Origin: Streptosporangium canum | GTDB taxonomy: Bacteria; Actinomycetota; Actinomycetes; Streptosporangiales; Streptosporangiaceae | Assembly (NCBI RefSeq): GCF_900113865.1 | Contig: NZ_FOQY01000002.1 | Coordinates: forward strand, 372,001 to 436,000 | Direction of reading: 5' to 3' | Length of the DNA stretch: 64,000 nucleotides | In this document: positions 16,315 through 25,633 of the stretch, one piece after another | Layout: every line of letters starts with the position of its first letter | Position numbering within the stretch: the stretch's first letter is position 1 | Notes under the pieces: generated by a model | Seen by the model: only the letters and a program-made list of their open reading frames with translations | Database searches by the model: none | Told to the model about the DNA's origin: nothing | Made by a program: the position numbers and the translations under genes

Positions 16315-16798
16315 GCAGATACCCCACCAAGTTCAGCAGTCCCAGTGCAACCGAGTTCATCCGCGGAATTCTCGCTTCGCGTCTTCAGCCTCGGGTGGCC
16401 CGCCGGGCACCGCGCTTGATGCGAAGAGGGGCCTGTGCGGCGGCACACAGACACAGGCAGGGCCGTTTCAGGCCGCCGCCTCCTCGAGATCGAGATGAAC
16501 CTCCATGCCCTCCAGCGGCGCGTCCAGGTCGTAGATGTAGTCTCCGAAGCGGTAGACGACGTCGTGACGGCGCACCGCCACCCACGCGGTGACGGCCTGC
16601 TCGACCTTGTCGCGCGGGCGCCTCGTCGTAGCACCCGCGCGAAGATGCGGCTCTCCCAGCGCCACCTGTCCCCGCCGGGATGGGGGTCAGGCCGCCGTTG
16701 CCGGTCCCGGTGACGAACATCGACCGGGCCGCCGGACGGCAGGGCCGCGACGTGGCTGAGGGCGCGTGCGCGTGCCGTACCCGAGGTGTCTGTCGTCA
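16315..16798. other. Gap with a 3' gene remnant
   Basis: The 484-bp space between the MFS gene and the prolyl oligopeptidase gene holds only the minus-strand coding tail at 16468-16613 (listed). No promoter or repeat is evident. Confidence 0.35.
16468..16613 (-). pseudogene. Unidentified 3' coding remnant
   Basis: A minus-strand frame with strong third-position GC encodes DKVEQAVTAWVAVRRHDVVY, then RFGDYIYDLDAPLEGMEVHL and DLEEAAA to a stop at 16468. Upstream the frame loses coding character and a neighbouring frame (ESRIFARVLRRGARA) takes over, suggesting a frameshifted and truncated gene. I do not recognise it. Confidence 0.3.
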
Positions 16799-18883
16799 TC
16801 ATGACCCGTCGGACGCGTGCAGGATGAAGGCCAGCACATCGGCGAGCAGTGCCTGCTCCTGGTCTCTGGTCGAGCCGGCGCCGTGCCAGCCGTGCTCCTC
16901 GACGCGCATCAGCACCGGCCGGCCGGAGGCCGTGGCCGCCTGCAGGCGGGCGGCCAGCTTCGCCGGCTGCCACGGCGGCACCCGCGCGTCGCGCAGGCCA
17001 GTGGTCAGCAGCACCGCCGGGTACGGCACGCCGTCCCGGACCCGCAGGTAGGCGTCGATGATCAGCAGGGCACGCAGGCCCTCCTCGGTGGTGATGCTGC
17101 CGAACTCGGGCACGTTGATCGGCCCGCTGTCGGTGAACTCGTTGCGCGTGGCGTTCACCGTCGGCACGTGCATCGCCATGGCCGCCCACAGATCGGGGCG
17201 GCGCACCAGCGCGCCGCCGGTGGGGATGCCGCCGCTGCTGGCGCCCTCGGCGGCCAGCCGTCCCGGACGGGTGTAGCCGAGGGCGATGAGATGTTCGGCG
17301 CAGTCGATGAAGTCCGTGATGGTGGCCTCCTTGCGCTCGCCGCGCCCGGCCTCGTGCCATTCGCGGCCGTAGGTGCCGCCGCCGCGCAGGTGCGCGACGG
17401 CGTAGACGCCGCCACGCTCATACCAGGCGAGCATCTCGGGACGGAACTCCGGCAGGTCGATGAACCCGTGGGAGCCGTAGCCGGTGAGCATGGCCGGGTT
17501 GTCGCCGTCCAGCTCCAGGTCCTTGTGGTGGATGACGGTGAGCGGGATCGGCGTCCCGTCCTGCGCGGGCGCGTACAGGGTGCGGGCGTGCACGTCGCCG
17601 AAGTCCACCGGTGAGCGGGGCGCCAGCCCGGTGTCCTGGAGGGACTGGCCGTCGTAGCGGTAGAGCCGTGGCGCGTCGGTCCAGCCGGCCACCAGGAGCA
17701 GGGCTTCGGGCCGCGCCGGGTGGGTGGTCCACTCCAGGATGGCGCCGTCCACCGGCATCGGGAGGTCGGCGGGCTCTCCGCCGGACAGGGGCACGTGCCG
17801 TACCCGGCTGATGCCGCCGTCGAGATCGCGCACCAGCAGCCGGTCGCCCACCACCCGCACCGTCTCCACCGCCCGCTCCCCCGCGGGCACGACCACCCGG
17901 GCTCGGGACAGATCGGGTGCGGCAAGCGGAACGGCCAGCACGCGCGAGCGCGGCGCGTCCCGGTGGGAGACCAGGTAGAGGGTGTCGTGGCTGGTGGCGG
18001 AGGCGGTTACGCCGTCCGCTGCGCCCGCGACCTTCCGCCACGGGCAGGCGTCCGGGTCGGCCAGCCCGGTCCGCGGCGCCACGTATATCGTGCAGTCGCT
18101 CAGCTGCTCGCTGGTCCAGGGCCAGGGACTGAGCGCGCCGTGGGAGATGATCGCCAGCATCCACTCGCCGTGCGGCGGCACCACCAGGAAGGGCCGGTCC
18201 TGCGAGGTCAGCTCGATGTGGGGGTTGAGGCCGCGGGCCAGCACCACCGTGTCCTGCGCCGGGTCGGCGCCCAGCTGATGCAGGAAGGAGCGGCTGTCCA
18301 AGCGGTTTTGCTCCACGTAGCGGTGATAGACGAACGACCGGCTGTCTTCCAGCCAGCTCAGGAAGGCGAAACGCGTCGTGGGCGGGATCGTCTCCCGCAG
18401 GGCTCCGGAGTCGGCGTCGATCACGTGGATGGAGCTGTCCTCCGACCCGGAGGCGGAGACGGCGCAGGCGACGTGGCGGCCGTCGGAGGAGGGCACGTAC
18501 CAGTCGATGGCGTGGTGCCCGTCGCCGGGCACCGTGCCGGGGTCGAACAGGACCCTGCTCGCTCCGTCGGCCTCGGTCACCGTCAGCACCGGCACGCGGG
18601 CGTCCGGCTCGCGCACCAGGGCGAAGACCTTGTCGGCTGCCATCGCGAGGCCGAAGTACCGCGTGAGCGCGCTGCCCAGTTCGCCGATCCGGGTCAGCAG
18701 GCCGGCGCGGTGCGGCAGGGCGTCCAGGTGCTCGCGGGCGTGCCCGGCCTGGCCGTCCAGCCAGTGGTGGAACTCCTCGCCTTCGGCTTCCATCCACCGG
18801 TAGGGGTCTTCGAGCGTGATGCCGTGCAGGGTCTCGCGCACGACGTCCACCCGGGCGATCGGGGGTCCGGTGACTTTGCTCAT
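16799..18883 (-). CDS. Prolyl oligopeptidase family serine peptidase (S9A)
   Basis: A 694-residue cytosolic-type enzyme without signal peptide. It opens with the S9A signature LEDPYRWMEAEGEE; residues about 70-400 form the beta-propeller that filters peptides; the alpha/beta-hydrolase domain follows with the catalytic serine S549 in EGASSGG, Asp632 in TGLRDARV and His667 in the WHGAG motif near the end. VAHLRGGGTYGREWHEAGRG (about 497-515) is also diagnostic. The enzyme cleaves short peptides after proline. Length fits the family. The gene is solitary; an AraC- or AfsR-type gene further upstream is not closely linked. Confidence 0.94.
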   Translation of the reverse strand: MSKVTGPPIARVDVVRETLHGITLEDPYRWMEAEGEEFHHWLDGQAGHAREHLDALPHRAGLLTRIGELGSALTRYFGLAMAADKVFALVREPDARVPVLTVTEADGASRVLFDPGTVPGDGHHAIDWYVPSSDGRHVACAVSASGSEDSSIHVIDADSGALRETIPPTTRFAFLSWLEDSRSFVYHRYVEQNRLDSRSFLHQLGADPAQDTVVLARGLNPHIELTSQDRPFLVVPPHGEWMLAIISHGALSPWPWTSEQLSDCTIYVAPRTGLADPDACPWRKVAGAADGVTASATSHDTLYLVSHRDAPRSRVLAVPLAAPDLSRARVVVPAGERAVETVRVVGDRLLVRDLDGGISRVRHVPLSGGEPADLPMPVDGAILEWTTHPARPEALLLVAGWTDAPRLYRYDGQSLQDTGLAPRSPVDFGDVHARTLYAPAQDGTPIPLTVIHHKDLELDGDNPAMLTGYGSHGFIDLPEFRPEMLAWYERGGVYAVAHLRGGGTYGREWHEAGRGERKEATITDFIDCAEHLIALGYTRPGRLAAEGASSGGIPTGGALVRRPDLWAAMAMHVPTVNATRNEFTDSGPINVPEFGSITTEEGLRALLIIDAYLRVRDGVPYPAVLLTTGLRDARVPPWQPAKLAARLQAATASGRPVLMRVEEHGWHGAGSTRDQEQALLADVLAFILHASDGS

Positions 18884-19128
18884 AGGCGCATGATCGTATG
18901 ACGGATATAAGGAATCAGGCGATCAGGATCGGCCGACGAGAGAGCACGGCCCCAGGGAATGCCACCCCGTCGCCCTGCACGGCCTTTCGCGAGCTGCGAC
19001 GGAGCGGCTTACCGCCGACGGCTGTTCCGCCGTTCCTCAACCCCGTATTCCGGTGGCACCCCATCGTGGCCATCAGCTCGTCGAAAACGACCATCCAACC
19101 GTCACGGTTTACGCTGTGGCTAGGCTCG

Positions 19129-21732
19129 TCAGCGGCCCAGGAGTCCGGCGATCCGCCGGGCCTCGGGGAGGGCGTGCTGGGCGAGGGCCAGTTCGTGGGC
19201 GCGGCGCAGGCAGGCGGCGGCCTCACCGGCACGACCCAACGCGGTGAGGCTGTCGGCGCGCAGGCACAGTGCCTCCCGTTCCAGCACCCGATCACCGTAG
19301 AGCCCGACCTCGGTCAACAAGCGGTTCGACAGCACGTCCGCGTGTACGTGGCAGCGGGTTCGCAGCGTCACACGGAGATCGCAGAGCAGGACCATCAGCG
19401 ACACCCGCCGATGACCTGCGGCGAGGTCACCGGCCCGGTCCAGGAGCGGGCGCGGATCGTCGTGGTGGAAGGCCAGGCGCGCGAGGGCGACGGCCTCGAT
19501 GACCTCGTCGCCCGCCGCGCGGGCCAGCTCGGCGGCTTCCGTGAGGTGGGTGATCGCGGTCTCGGTCTGCCCCAGGGCCAGCTCGGCAATGGCGAGGTTG
19601 CTGAGTGTCAGCGCCCGGAAGGCGTCGTCGTCCAGCGACGGTAGCGCCTGGGTCAGCAGGGTGACCGCCTGGGCGTGGTGTTTCTGGAACACCGCGACCG
19701 TCCCGAGCGACATGGTCATCACCGCCGCTCCACGGTCGTCGCCGTTATCCAGGCAGGACTGCAACGCCACCCGCGAGCTCTGCACCCAGTCGAGGAAGTG
19801 GCCGTGGATCTCGTACAACCGCACGGCTGCCAGCGCCAGGCCCCAGCTGAGATTCGCCTGGCCGAGGTCGGCGGCCTGGCGGACGGCGGCCGACAAGGTG
19901 GCGCGCTCGGCGGCCATCCAGGACATCGGGTCGGCCGGCACCACCTCACCGCTGGGTTGCCACAGCGGGCTGTCGCTCTCGATGAGGCGGAACCTGCCCC
20001 GGTATTCACGCAGGTACGCCTCCCTTGACAACCAGAGCAGGCAGGACAGGAATCGCCGCACGATCGCGTCATGCCCGGGTCCGGTTCCGGCGCGCTCGCG
20101 GGCCAGCAGCCGGATCAGATCATGAAAGCGATATCGCTCCTGGCCGGCGATGTCGAAGCCCTCAGGTTGGAGCAGTTGCCGTTCGGCCAACCGTTCCAGC
20201 AGGTCCCCGCCTGTGCTGACAGGCACCCTCAGCAGGGCGGCGGCCATCCAGGCGGTGAAGGTGGGCACCCGCAGCAGCCCCAGCCGTTCGAACAGGGTGC
20301 GTTCGGTGGGCGGCAGGTCGTCGTACCCGGCCTCCAGCGTGGCCCGCACGTCCAGTTCGCCGGCGCGCAACTCGTCCAACCGATGCTCACCGGTCAGCCG
20401 CGCGGCCAGGGTCTCGACGCCCCAGCCCGGCCTGGTCAGCAGCCTGGCTCCGGCCACCCGCAGGGCCAGCGGGAGCCGGGCGCACAGCTCGGCCAGCGGC
20501 GCCGCCCTGGACACCTCGATGCGGGCGATCCGGGACAGCAGCAGCGCCGCGTCGGCCAGAGGCATCTCCTCGAGCCGCATCGGCAGGGCGCCCACGTCGG
20601 CCACCAGGCTTTCGAACCTGCTCCGCCCTGTGACCACCGTCACGCACCCGGGGGCGCCGGGCAGTAGCGGTTTGGCCCGGGCGGAATCTGGTGCGTTGTC
20701 GAGGATGACCAGCACCCTCCGGGGCGCGAGCATCTGACGATAGAGCGCGATCTGATCGGGCTGCTCGACGGGGATGACCGCGGCTCCGAGGGCGTGCAGG
20801 AATCGGCTCAGCACCTCGGCGGGAGTGTGCTCGCCAAGGTTGGCGTAGAGCTGCCCGTCGGGGAACCGGTCCCGGGAGCGATGCGCCCAGTGCAGGGCGA
20901 GACCGGATTTGCCCACCCCGCCAACCCCGCTGATCACGGCGACGCCGCAGGGGTGGTCCAGGAGGCCGTCCAGGACGGTCAGCTCCGCCGTACGGCCGGT
21001 GAAGGCGTGGATGTCCGGTGGCAGTAGCCGGGGCGCGGGATCGTGGTGGAGCAGGTCCTCGTGCAAGCGGCGCAGCGTGCCGGAGGGGTCGACGCCGAGT
21101 TCGTCCCGCAGGCGCCGGCGCGTCTGGTCGAACATTCGAAGGGCCTCTGCACGGCTTCCGGTGGCGGCCAGGGCCCGCAGCCGTAACTCGATGAGCGACT
21201 CGCGCAGCGGATGGGCGGACACGGCGGCGGTCAGGTCGCTTACGCATTCGGCCGGGCGCCCGAGCGCCATCAGGACACGCGCGCGTGCCTCGACAGCCAG
21301 CAGCCGGGCTTCCGCCAGCCGGGCGGCCTCCGCCCGGATGACCGCCAGATCGAGCAGGCCGTCGTAGGGCTCGCACCGCCACAGGGCCATGGCGCTGTCC
21401 AGCAGCGGCAACGCCCGTTCGGGCGGCTCGGCGTCGGCGCGCCGCACAAGGTCCTCGAAACGGGCAGTATCCAGTTCGCCGTCCTCAACCGCCAGCAGGT
21501 AGCTGTCGCCCCTGCGGATCAGCCGTTCTCCGACGACGCCACGCAGGCTATGCAGGTGCCAGCGGAAGGTGCTCGGCGACGGTGGCGCGAGCGGCCACGC
21601 CGCGTCCACCAAGGCGTCGCCCGTAACCTGCTCGTTGGCGTGACACAGCAGCGACGCAAGCATGATCATCTGCTTGCCCGACGATATCGGATGGCCCTGA
21701 ACCGTCACTGGGCCAAGCACCCCGAAGTCCAT
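19129..21732 (-). CDS. AfsR/SARP-type transcriptional regulator (DNA-binding, BTAD, NB-ARC, TPR)
   Basis: An 867-residue regulator. Residues 1-90 form the OmpR-like winged helix (MDFGVLGPVTVQG, AWPLAPPSPSTFRWHLHSLR); 95-230 the bacterial activation domain (BTAD; ELGVDPSGTLRRLHEDLL at its end); 240-550 an NB-ARC ATPase with Walker A GVGGVGKS (269-276) and VLVILDN as Walker B; the remaining 300 residues are TPR-like helical repeats. AfsR-type proteins are ATP-dependent activators of secondary metabolism and development. No biosynthetic cluster adjoins, so its targets may be the secreted proteins upstream or genes elsewhere. ATG at 21732. Confidence 0.92.
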   Translation of the reverse strand: MDFGVLGPVTVQGHPISSGKQMIMLASLLCHANEQVTGDALVDAAWPLAPPSPSTFRWHLHSLRGVVGERLIRRGDSYLLAVEDGELDTARFEDLVRRADAEPPERALPLLDSAMALWRCEPYDGLLDLAVIRAEAARLAEARLLAVEARARVLMALGRPAECVSDLTAAVSAHPLRESLIELRLRALAATGSRAEALRMFDQTRRRLRDELGVDPSGTLRRLHEDLLHHDPAPRLLPPDIHAFTGRTAELTVLDGLLDHPCGVAVISGVGGVGKSGLALHWAHRSRDRFPDGQLYANLGEHTPAEVLSRFLHALGAAVIPVEQPDQIALYRQMLAPRRVLVILDNAPDSARAKPLLPGAPGCVTVVTGRSRFESLVADVGALPMRLEEMPLADAALLLSRIARIEVSRAAPLAELCARLPLALRVAGARLLTRPGWGVETLAARLTGEHRLDELRAGELDVRATLEAGYDDLPPTERTLFERLGLLRVPTFTAWMAAALLRVPVSTGGDLLERLAERQLLQPEGFDIAGQERYRFHDLIRLLARERAGTGPGHDAIVRRFLSCLLWLSREAYLREYRGRFRLIESDSPLWQPSGEVVPADPMSWMAAERATLSAAVRQAADLGQANLSWGLALAAVRLYEIHGHFLDWVQSSRVALQSCLDNGDDRGAAVMTMSLGTVAVFQKHHAQAVTLLTQALPSLDDDAFRALTLSNLAIAELALGQTETAITHLTEAAELARAAGDEVIEAVALARLAFHHDDPRPLLDRAGDLAAGHRRVSLMVLLCDLRVTLRTRCHVHADVLSNRLLTEVGLYGDRVLEREALCLRADSLTALGRAGEAAACLRRAHELALAQHALPEARRIAGLLGR

Positions 21733-21774
21733 TCATGGAGTATGTCGGAAACAGGTTAATTGTGATCAAGAAGA

Positions 21775-21805
21775 GAGCCGGAACGGCCCCAGCACGTCCC
21801 GGCTC
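21775..21805 (-). terminator. Hairpin downstream of the I36-like gene
   Basis: GAGCCGG (21775-21781) and CCGGCTC (21799-21805) form a 7-bp stem; in the minus orientation it is followed by TCTTCTT. It begins 18 nt past the stop of the minus-strand secreted-protein gene. Confidence 0.5.
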
Positions 21806-21822
21806 CCCGCTGGTTGAGATTT

Positions 21823-22323
21823 TCAGCCCATCCAGCTCGGGCCGGCACACGCGCTGCGCGTCACCCACTGGTGGGACGAGATCGTGTTCTTCACCAGGGC
21901 GGCCGGCAGGTTGTCCGCCCGGTAGTAGACCAGGCCCGACAGGTCGGGGACCCAGTCGCCCATGTCGAGGCAGCGGTAGCCGTACCTATAGTCGTAGTTG
22001 ATCTTGTCGTAGAACGCGACCACGGTGAGTCCGTTGGGATCGGTGCCGCCATCGTTGAGGACGGACACGGCCTGGTTGGCATCATTGACGAAGCCGCCGC
22101 CGGCCGCGTTCCAGTCGGGGTCGTTGCCCCTCGTGTAGCCGAGCATGGTCCCGCCGCAGTTGGGCTGGTTGAAGGCGAAGACGTTGCCGTTGCTCCACCC
22201 GTTCTTGACGTCGGAACAGCCCGCGAGCTTCGATGTGCTCGCCTCCGAGGCCCAGGCGGGACCGGTCATCGACAGAGCGGCGGTAAGGGTCACGGCGGCT
22301 GCCGCCAGACGCGTCAAGCGCAT
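21823..22323 (-). CDS. Secreted protein, possible peptidase inhibitor I36/gamma-crystallin-like
   Basis: A 166-residue protein with a Sec signal peptide (cleavage after AWA at about 25). The mature part holds four cysteines and a pattern of Trp/Tyr/Gly-rich strands (NGWSNGNVFAFNQPNCGGTM, VAFYDKINYDYRYGYRCLDM, SSHQWVTRSAC) that resembles the beta/gamma-crystallin-like I36 inhibitor family of actinomycetes. The family call is tentative. It follows the lipoprotein gene on the same strand after 57 bp, separated by a GC-rich hairpin. Confidence 0.75.
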   Translation of the reverse strand: MRLTRLAAAAVTLTAALSMTGPAWASEASTSKLAGCSDVKNGWSNGNVFAFNQPNCGGTMLGYTRGNDPDWNAAGGGFVNDANQAVSVLNDGGTDPNGLTVVAFYDKINYDYRYGYRCLDMGDWVPDLSGLVYYRADNLPAALVKNTISSHQWVTRSACAGPSWMG

Positions 22324-22347
22324 CGATTTCTCCTCGTGTCGTGCCTA

Positions 22348-22366
22348 CCGCGGCCCAGCGCCGCGG
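22348..22366 (-). terminator. Intergenic hairpin
   Basis: CCGCGGC (22348-22354), 5-nt loop, GCCGCGG (22360-22366). It lies between the lipoprotein gene and the I36-like gene and may limit readthrough. Confidence 0.45.
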
Positions 22367-22380
22367 AGTCCTGATGGTGA

Positions 22381-23324
22381 TCACCGCTCGGCGCGGGTGA
22401 TCTCCCTGGCGCGTTCGAGCGCCTCACCGCGCATGCGGTCGTAGAGGTCCAGATCCGCGGCGTACTGCGCGCCGATCTTGGGCCGATACTCCTGGCCGAG
22501 GGCGCGCATGGTGGCCCGCAGATCGATACGGCGCGCGCAGGTCGCCTCGTCGACCGCCAGCGCGACCTCGGTCTCGTGGGCGCGCTCGGCCGTCATGCCA
22601 ACGCTCAGCCCGGGAGCGGCCATGTGCGCGGCGGGCGGTTCGGCGTAGTCGTGCCCTCGCTCGCGCATGCACGCCGACCAGGCCTTCACCCCCGCCGTGT
22701 ACCGCGCGTCCTTCACCAGTTGCCCCATCACCAGAGGCGTGATGTTCATGGCCAGCCGGTCGACGCGGAACCAGGTGGCCCGGTCCCCGTAGAGCCTCTC
22801 GACGCCGGAGGTGGAGCATCCGCCGAGCGAGTTGTTGATCGTGCGGCCGTCGGGCAGCTTCACGCTGAGCACCTCGTTCCCTGCTCCGCCGTTCAGGGCC
22901 TCCCGATAGGCGGTTCGGCGAGCGGCGGGCAAGCTGTTGACGTAGGCGACGTTTCGGCTGTTCTTCCGCGCCGCGACGGCGGCGTTCCGCGCCCGCGTGC
23001 CGTACCCGTTGCGTCGCGCCCACTCCACGTCATCGAGCACGAACCCGACCGGGAGCAGCCCGTCCTGGTCGGCCGGCCGCTCCACCCAGTACTCGAATCC
23101 CGCGTCCCGCATGCAGTCGCGGACGAGCAGGGCCTCGGCCCAGCTCAGCGTCAGCTCGTCCGCAGGGGTGATCGGCGCCGTCGGGGCCCCCGGCTTGGCG
23201 ACCGGCCATGCGTCCGCCCCCCGCACCCGGCGAGGCCGGCGATCACCGCCACCGCGGCCGCGGCACGCCATGACGTTGTCCGGGCCGGACCCCGTCGATG
23301 TGCGGCGGCCTTCGCTGCAGGCAT
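22381..23324 (-). CDS. Lipoprotein of unknown function, broken by a 1-nt frameshift in a G tract
   Basis: Translation should start at ATG 23324, which has a perfect AGGAGGGG site 5 nt upstream. That frame encodes a lipoprotein signal (WRAAAAVAVIAGLAGC, lipobox LAGC). At the run of six G (read on the minus strand, 23217-23222) the signal frame and the 280-residue body frame separate; adding one G would join them as LAGCGGADAWPVAKPG. The body (ALLVRDCMRDAGFEYWVERP, then a helical region with CMRERGHDYAEPP and a Cys near VDEATCARRI) looks like a family of actinomycete surface lipoproteins. Reading from an internal ATG at 23271 would lose the signal. Either a real inactivation, a phase-variable tract or a sequencing error. 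Confidence 0.7.
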
Positions 23325-23516
23325 GCTGTCCCCTCCTGATCGTCTCGGAGACAGACGCTAGGGAGAGGGTGTTGGGCGGGAGTTGGGGGCGCGTTGGGGG
23401 CGGGTGTCGCGCTACCTCCGCGTCACAGCGAAAAGTGCCCGCCGAGCTGGACTTTAAGGCGACTCAAAGATCCATTTTTAACGTTGTCCTCAGTCCCGAA
23501 CAACGAGGAGAAAATC

Positions 23517-24341
23517 GTGAGACTAATTCCAGCTCTGCTCGCGGCGAGCGCCGGCGCCCTCCTGCTCACCGCCCCAGCCACCGCCACGACGAAGGCCGTG
23601 ACGGAGCCCACAGCGGAGGAACTGAGGGCGGCGCCGATCGCCGAAGAGGCGGAGGCCGAGGTCAAGCTCGCGCTGCTGCGCTACAGCAACGGACTGACCG
23701 TGGAGTTCAACGACAGCCAGCCCTCCGGCGACGTGGGCATCGTCCAGACCGCCTACATCGGCCGCGCCAGCCTGTTCGCCCGCGACCGTGGCGACAGCTT
23801 TCTGGAGACCTACCTGAAGATCACCCCGGTCTCGGTCGCGGTCCCGCAGCGGCTTGTGGAGGCCCATGGCACCAAGCCCCTGCCGGTTGATCTGCAGCGC
23901 CGGACAGTCACCAAGGAACTGGTGGAGGTCGACGGCCTCGCCACACCCGCGGTCCCGACCATGTCCGGCGCGGTCAACTGCAACAAGACCTACTACCCCT
24001 GGTACCACTGGCGTGACGTGGGCCACCCCGGCATGCTGCCCAGGGACGCCTACTCCTCCAGTTATGGCGGCAAGTACGTGAAGGCCGACAGCTGGCTCAT
24101 CAATTGTCTTTCGGCCGGCAACCCGCCCCAGATCGCCGCTCGCCATCGGCTCTTCTACTTCAACAACTTCCTGAGCAAGTGGGCGGAGCAGAGCGACACC
24201 TTCGTGTACCCGGGGCAGGAGCAGCACATCGAAAAGGGCATCGTCAACCGCTACCGCAGGATCATCCAGAGCGACAGCTGGGGCTCCGACCCTGACTGCA
24301 CCTCTTGCACGTACACGCGTGAAGGCCGCTTTCACGACTAG
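23517..24341 (+). CDS. Secreted protein of unknown function
   Basis: A 274-residue protein. GTG 23517 has GAGGAG 7 nt upstream and opens a Sec signal (LIPALLAASAGALLLTAPATA, cleavage near residue 22). The mature protein has an acidic helical start (EELRAAPIAEEAEAEVKLAL), a middle region and a Cys/Trp/Tyr-rich C-terminal half (VNCNKTYYPWYHWRDVGHPG; WLINCLSAG; CTSCTYTREG) with four cysteines likely in disulphides. The C-terminal half looks like a compact extracellular domain. No family is recognised. It is divergent from the broken lipoprotein gene. Confidence 0.75.
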   Translation: MRLIPALLAASAGALLLTAPATATTKAVTEPTAEELRAAPIAEEAEAEVKLALLRYSNGLTVEFNDSQPSGDVGIVQTAYIGRASLFARDRGDSFLETYLKITPVSVAVPQRLVEAHGTKPLPVDLQRRTVTKELVEVDGLATPAVPTMSGAVNCNKTYYPWYHWRDVGHPGMLPRDAYSSSYGGKYVKADSWLINCLSAGNPPQIAARHRLFYFNNFLSKWAEQSDTFVYPGQEQHIEKGIVNRYRRIIQSDSWGSDPDCTSCTYTREGRFHD

Positions 24342-24492
24342 GCCCTCCGCTCGGGTCCGTGCGACCACGTGCGAAGTAGCTCTGTGTAGTTGCTGTGTTC
24401 GTGGAGTGACCCTTGGTTCGAGTCTGTGAAGTGTCGACAAACGATGGTTTACCGACGGTCCGGTCGGTCACCCTCATTTCCCGGGGACTGGT

Positions 24493-24879
24493 TCAGGTGG
24501 CGTCGTGCGGCAGGAGCCTCAGGGTGGTGGCCTTGGCCTGGTCGGCGGTCATGGGGTCGACGTAGGCGGCCCCGTACCGCTGGTACTTGGTGCGGTAGGC
24601 GGTGTCGATCCGCTGGTTGCGGTCCGGGTCGGTCTCGGGAAGGAGGTCGACGTCGGCGTGGACGCCGCCGGAATCGATGCGGGCCCGATGGCTTCGGCTC
24701 GCGGCCCGGTACCAGGCGCCGCCGTCGCCGCGGTAGGAGCGGACGTACAGGTCGTCGCCGTCACGGACGACCCAGATCGGCACGGGTGCGTGGCGGGTGC
24801 CGTCGCCGCGCAGTGGCGTGATGCGCAGTTCATCGGCGCCGCCGATGGCGGTGAGCGCGTCGCTGGTCCAGGTCGTCAT
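24493..24879 (-). CDS. DUF2255-family protein
   Basis: A 128-residue protein with the DUF2255 pattern: LTAIGGADELRITPLRGDGT, PVPIWVVRDGDDLYVRSYRG, GAWYRAA and IDTAYRTKYQRYG. The fold is related to flavin-binding split barrels of the PNPOx/F420-dependent type, although no catalytic role is established. Its ATG overlaps the end of the deleted MFS gene by 4 bp (ATGA), making it the last gene of the operon that runs from 27447. Confidence 0.88.
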   Translation of the reverse strand: MTTWTSDALTAIGGADELRITPLRGDGTRHAPVPIWVVRDGDDLYVRSYRGDGGAWYRAASRSHRARIDSGGVHADVDLLPETDPDRNQRIDTAYRTKYQRYGAAYVDPMTADQAKATTLRLLPHDAT

Positions 24880-25620
24880 GGTCGTTCTCCTGTCTTGTGG
24901 ATCGTGACCTGCCGGGTGTCGGCGGAGCCTCTGGGCGAAGGGACCGGAGGCCGGGGCGGGCGGAGGGCCATGGCGGCCAGGCCGGCGGTACCGGCGATCG
25001 CGGCGGCGATCAGCAGGCCCGTGCGCAGGCCGGGCAGGAACCTCGCGCGGTCGGCGATGAGGGTGCCGAAGACGGCGACGGCCAGGGCGCCGCCGAGCTG
25101 GCGGCTGGTGTTGAAGACTCCGCCGGCGGTGCCGGCCTGGTGGGCGGGCCCGCGTCTCCGGCCTCGATCGCGGCGAAGGTGAGAGCGCCCATCGCCACCA
25201 CCGCGGTGATCTGCCCGATCACGTCGAAGGGCACGGGCCGGTGCGGAGAGCGGGCGGTGCGGGCCAGCAGGGCGAGGGCGACTACCCCGACGGGCAGGTT
25301 GATGATGAAGATCAGCCGCCAGCCGGCCAGGGTCGCGGCGCCGCCGACCACAGGGCCGGTGGCCGAGGCCACCGCCCCGCCGGCCGCCCACACCGCGGCG
25401 GCCCTGCCACGTCGGGTCGGGTCGGTGTAGGCCTCGCGGATCAGGGCGAGAGAGGAAGGCATCATCCCAGATCGGCCCGGATGTCGGGCAGGGCGACGTT
25501 CACGACCGGGGCGTCCAGGGTGATGACGAAGAACCCCAGCAGTGCCGCCGCCGGCGCCGCCGCGGGACGGCTGTGGCGGCCGGTGGCGCAGGGCCGACCG
25601 ATGGCCGTGGTGAGAGTCAT
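24876..25620 (-). pseudogene. MFS drug-efflux transporter (DHA2 type) with two internal deletions
   Basis: The gene keeps three pieces in three frames. Piece 1 starts at ATG 25620 and reads ALLGFFVITLDAPVVNVALP then DIRADLG, helix 1 of DHA2 transporters, and stops at once. Piece 2 (from 25465) begins MMPSSLALIREAYTDPTRRG, normally about 90 residues later, and covers helices 4-6 to FAAIEAGDAG. Piece 3 (about 25140-24876) reads AGTAGGVFNTSRQLGGALAV and ends RQVTIHKTGERP, the last part of the protein. So helices 2-3 and about 7-12 are gone. The operon order and the overlap with DUF2255 are kept, which suggests recent loss. Confidence 0.75.
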
Positions 25621-25633
25621 GACGGGTGAGTCC

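Noticed and set aside
24410-24450. A GGTTCGAGTC stretch like a tRNA T-arm
   Set aside because: No acceptor stem, D-arm or anticodon arm can be formed around it in either strand.
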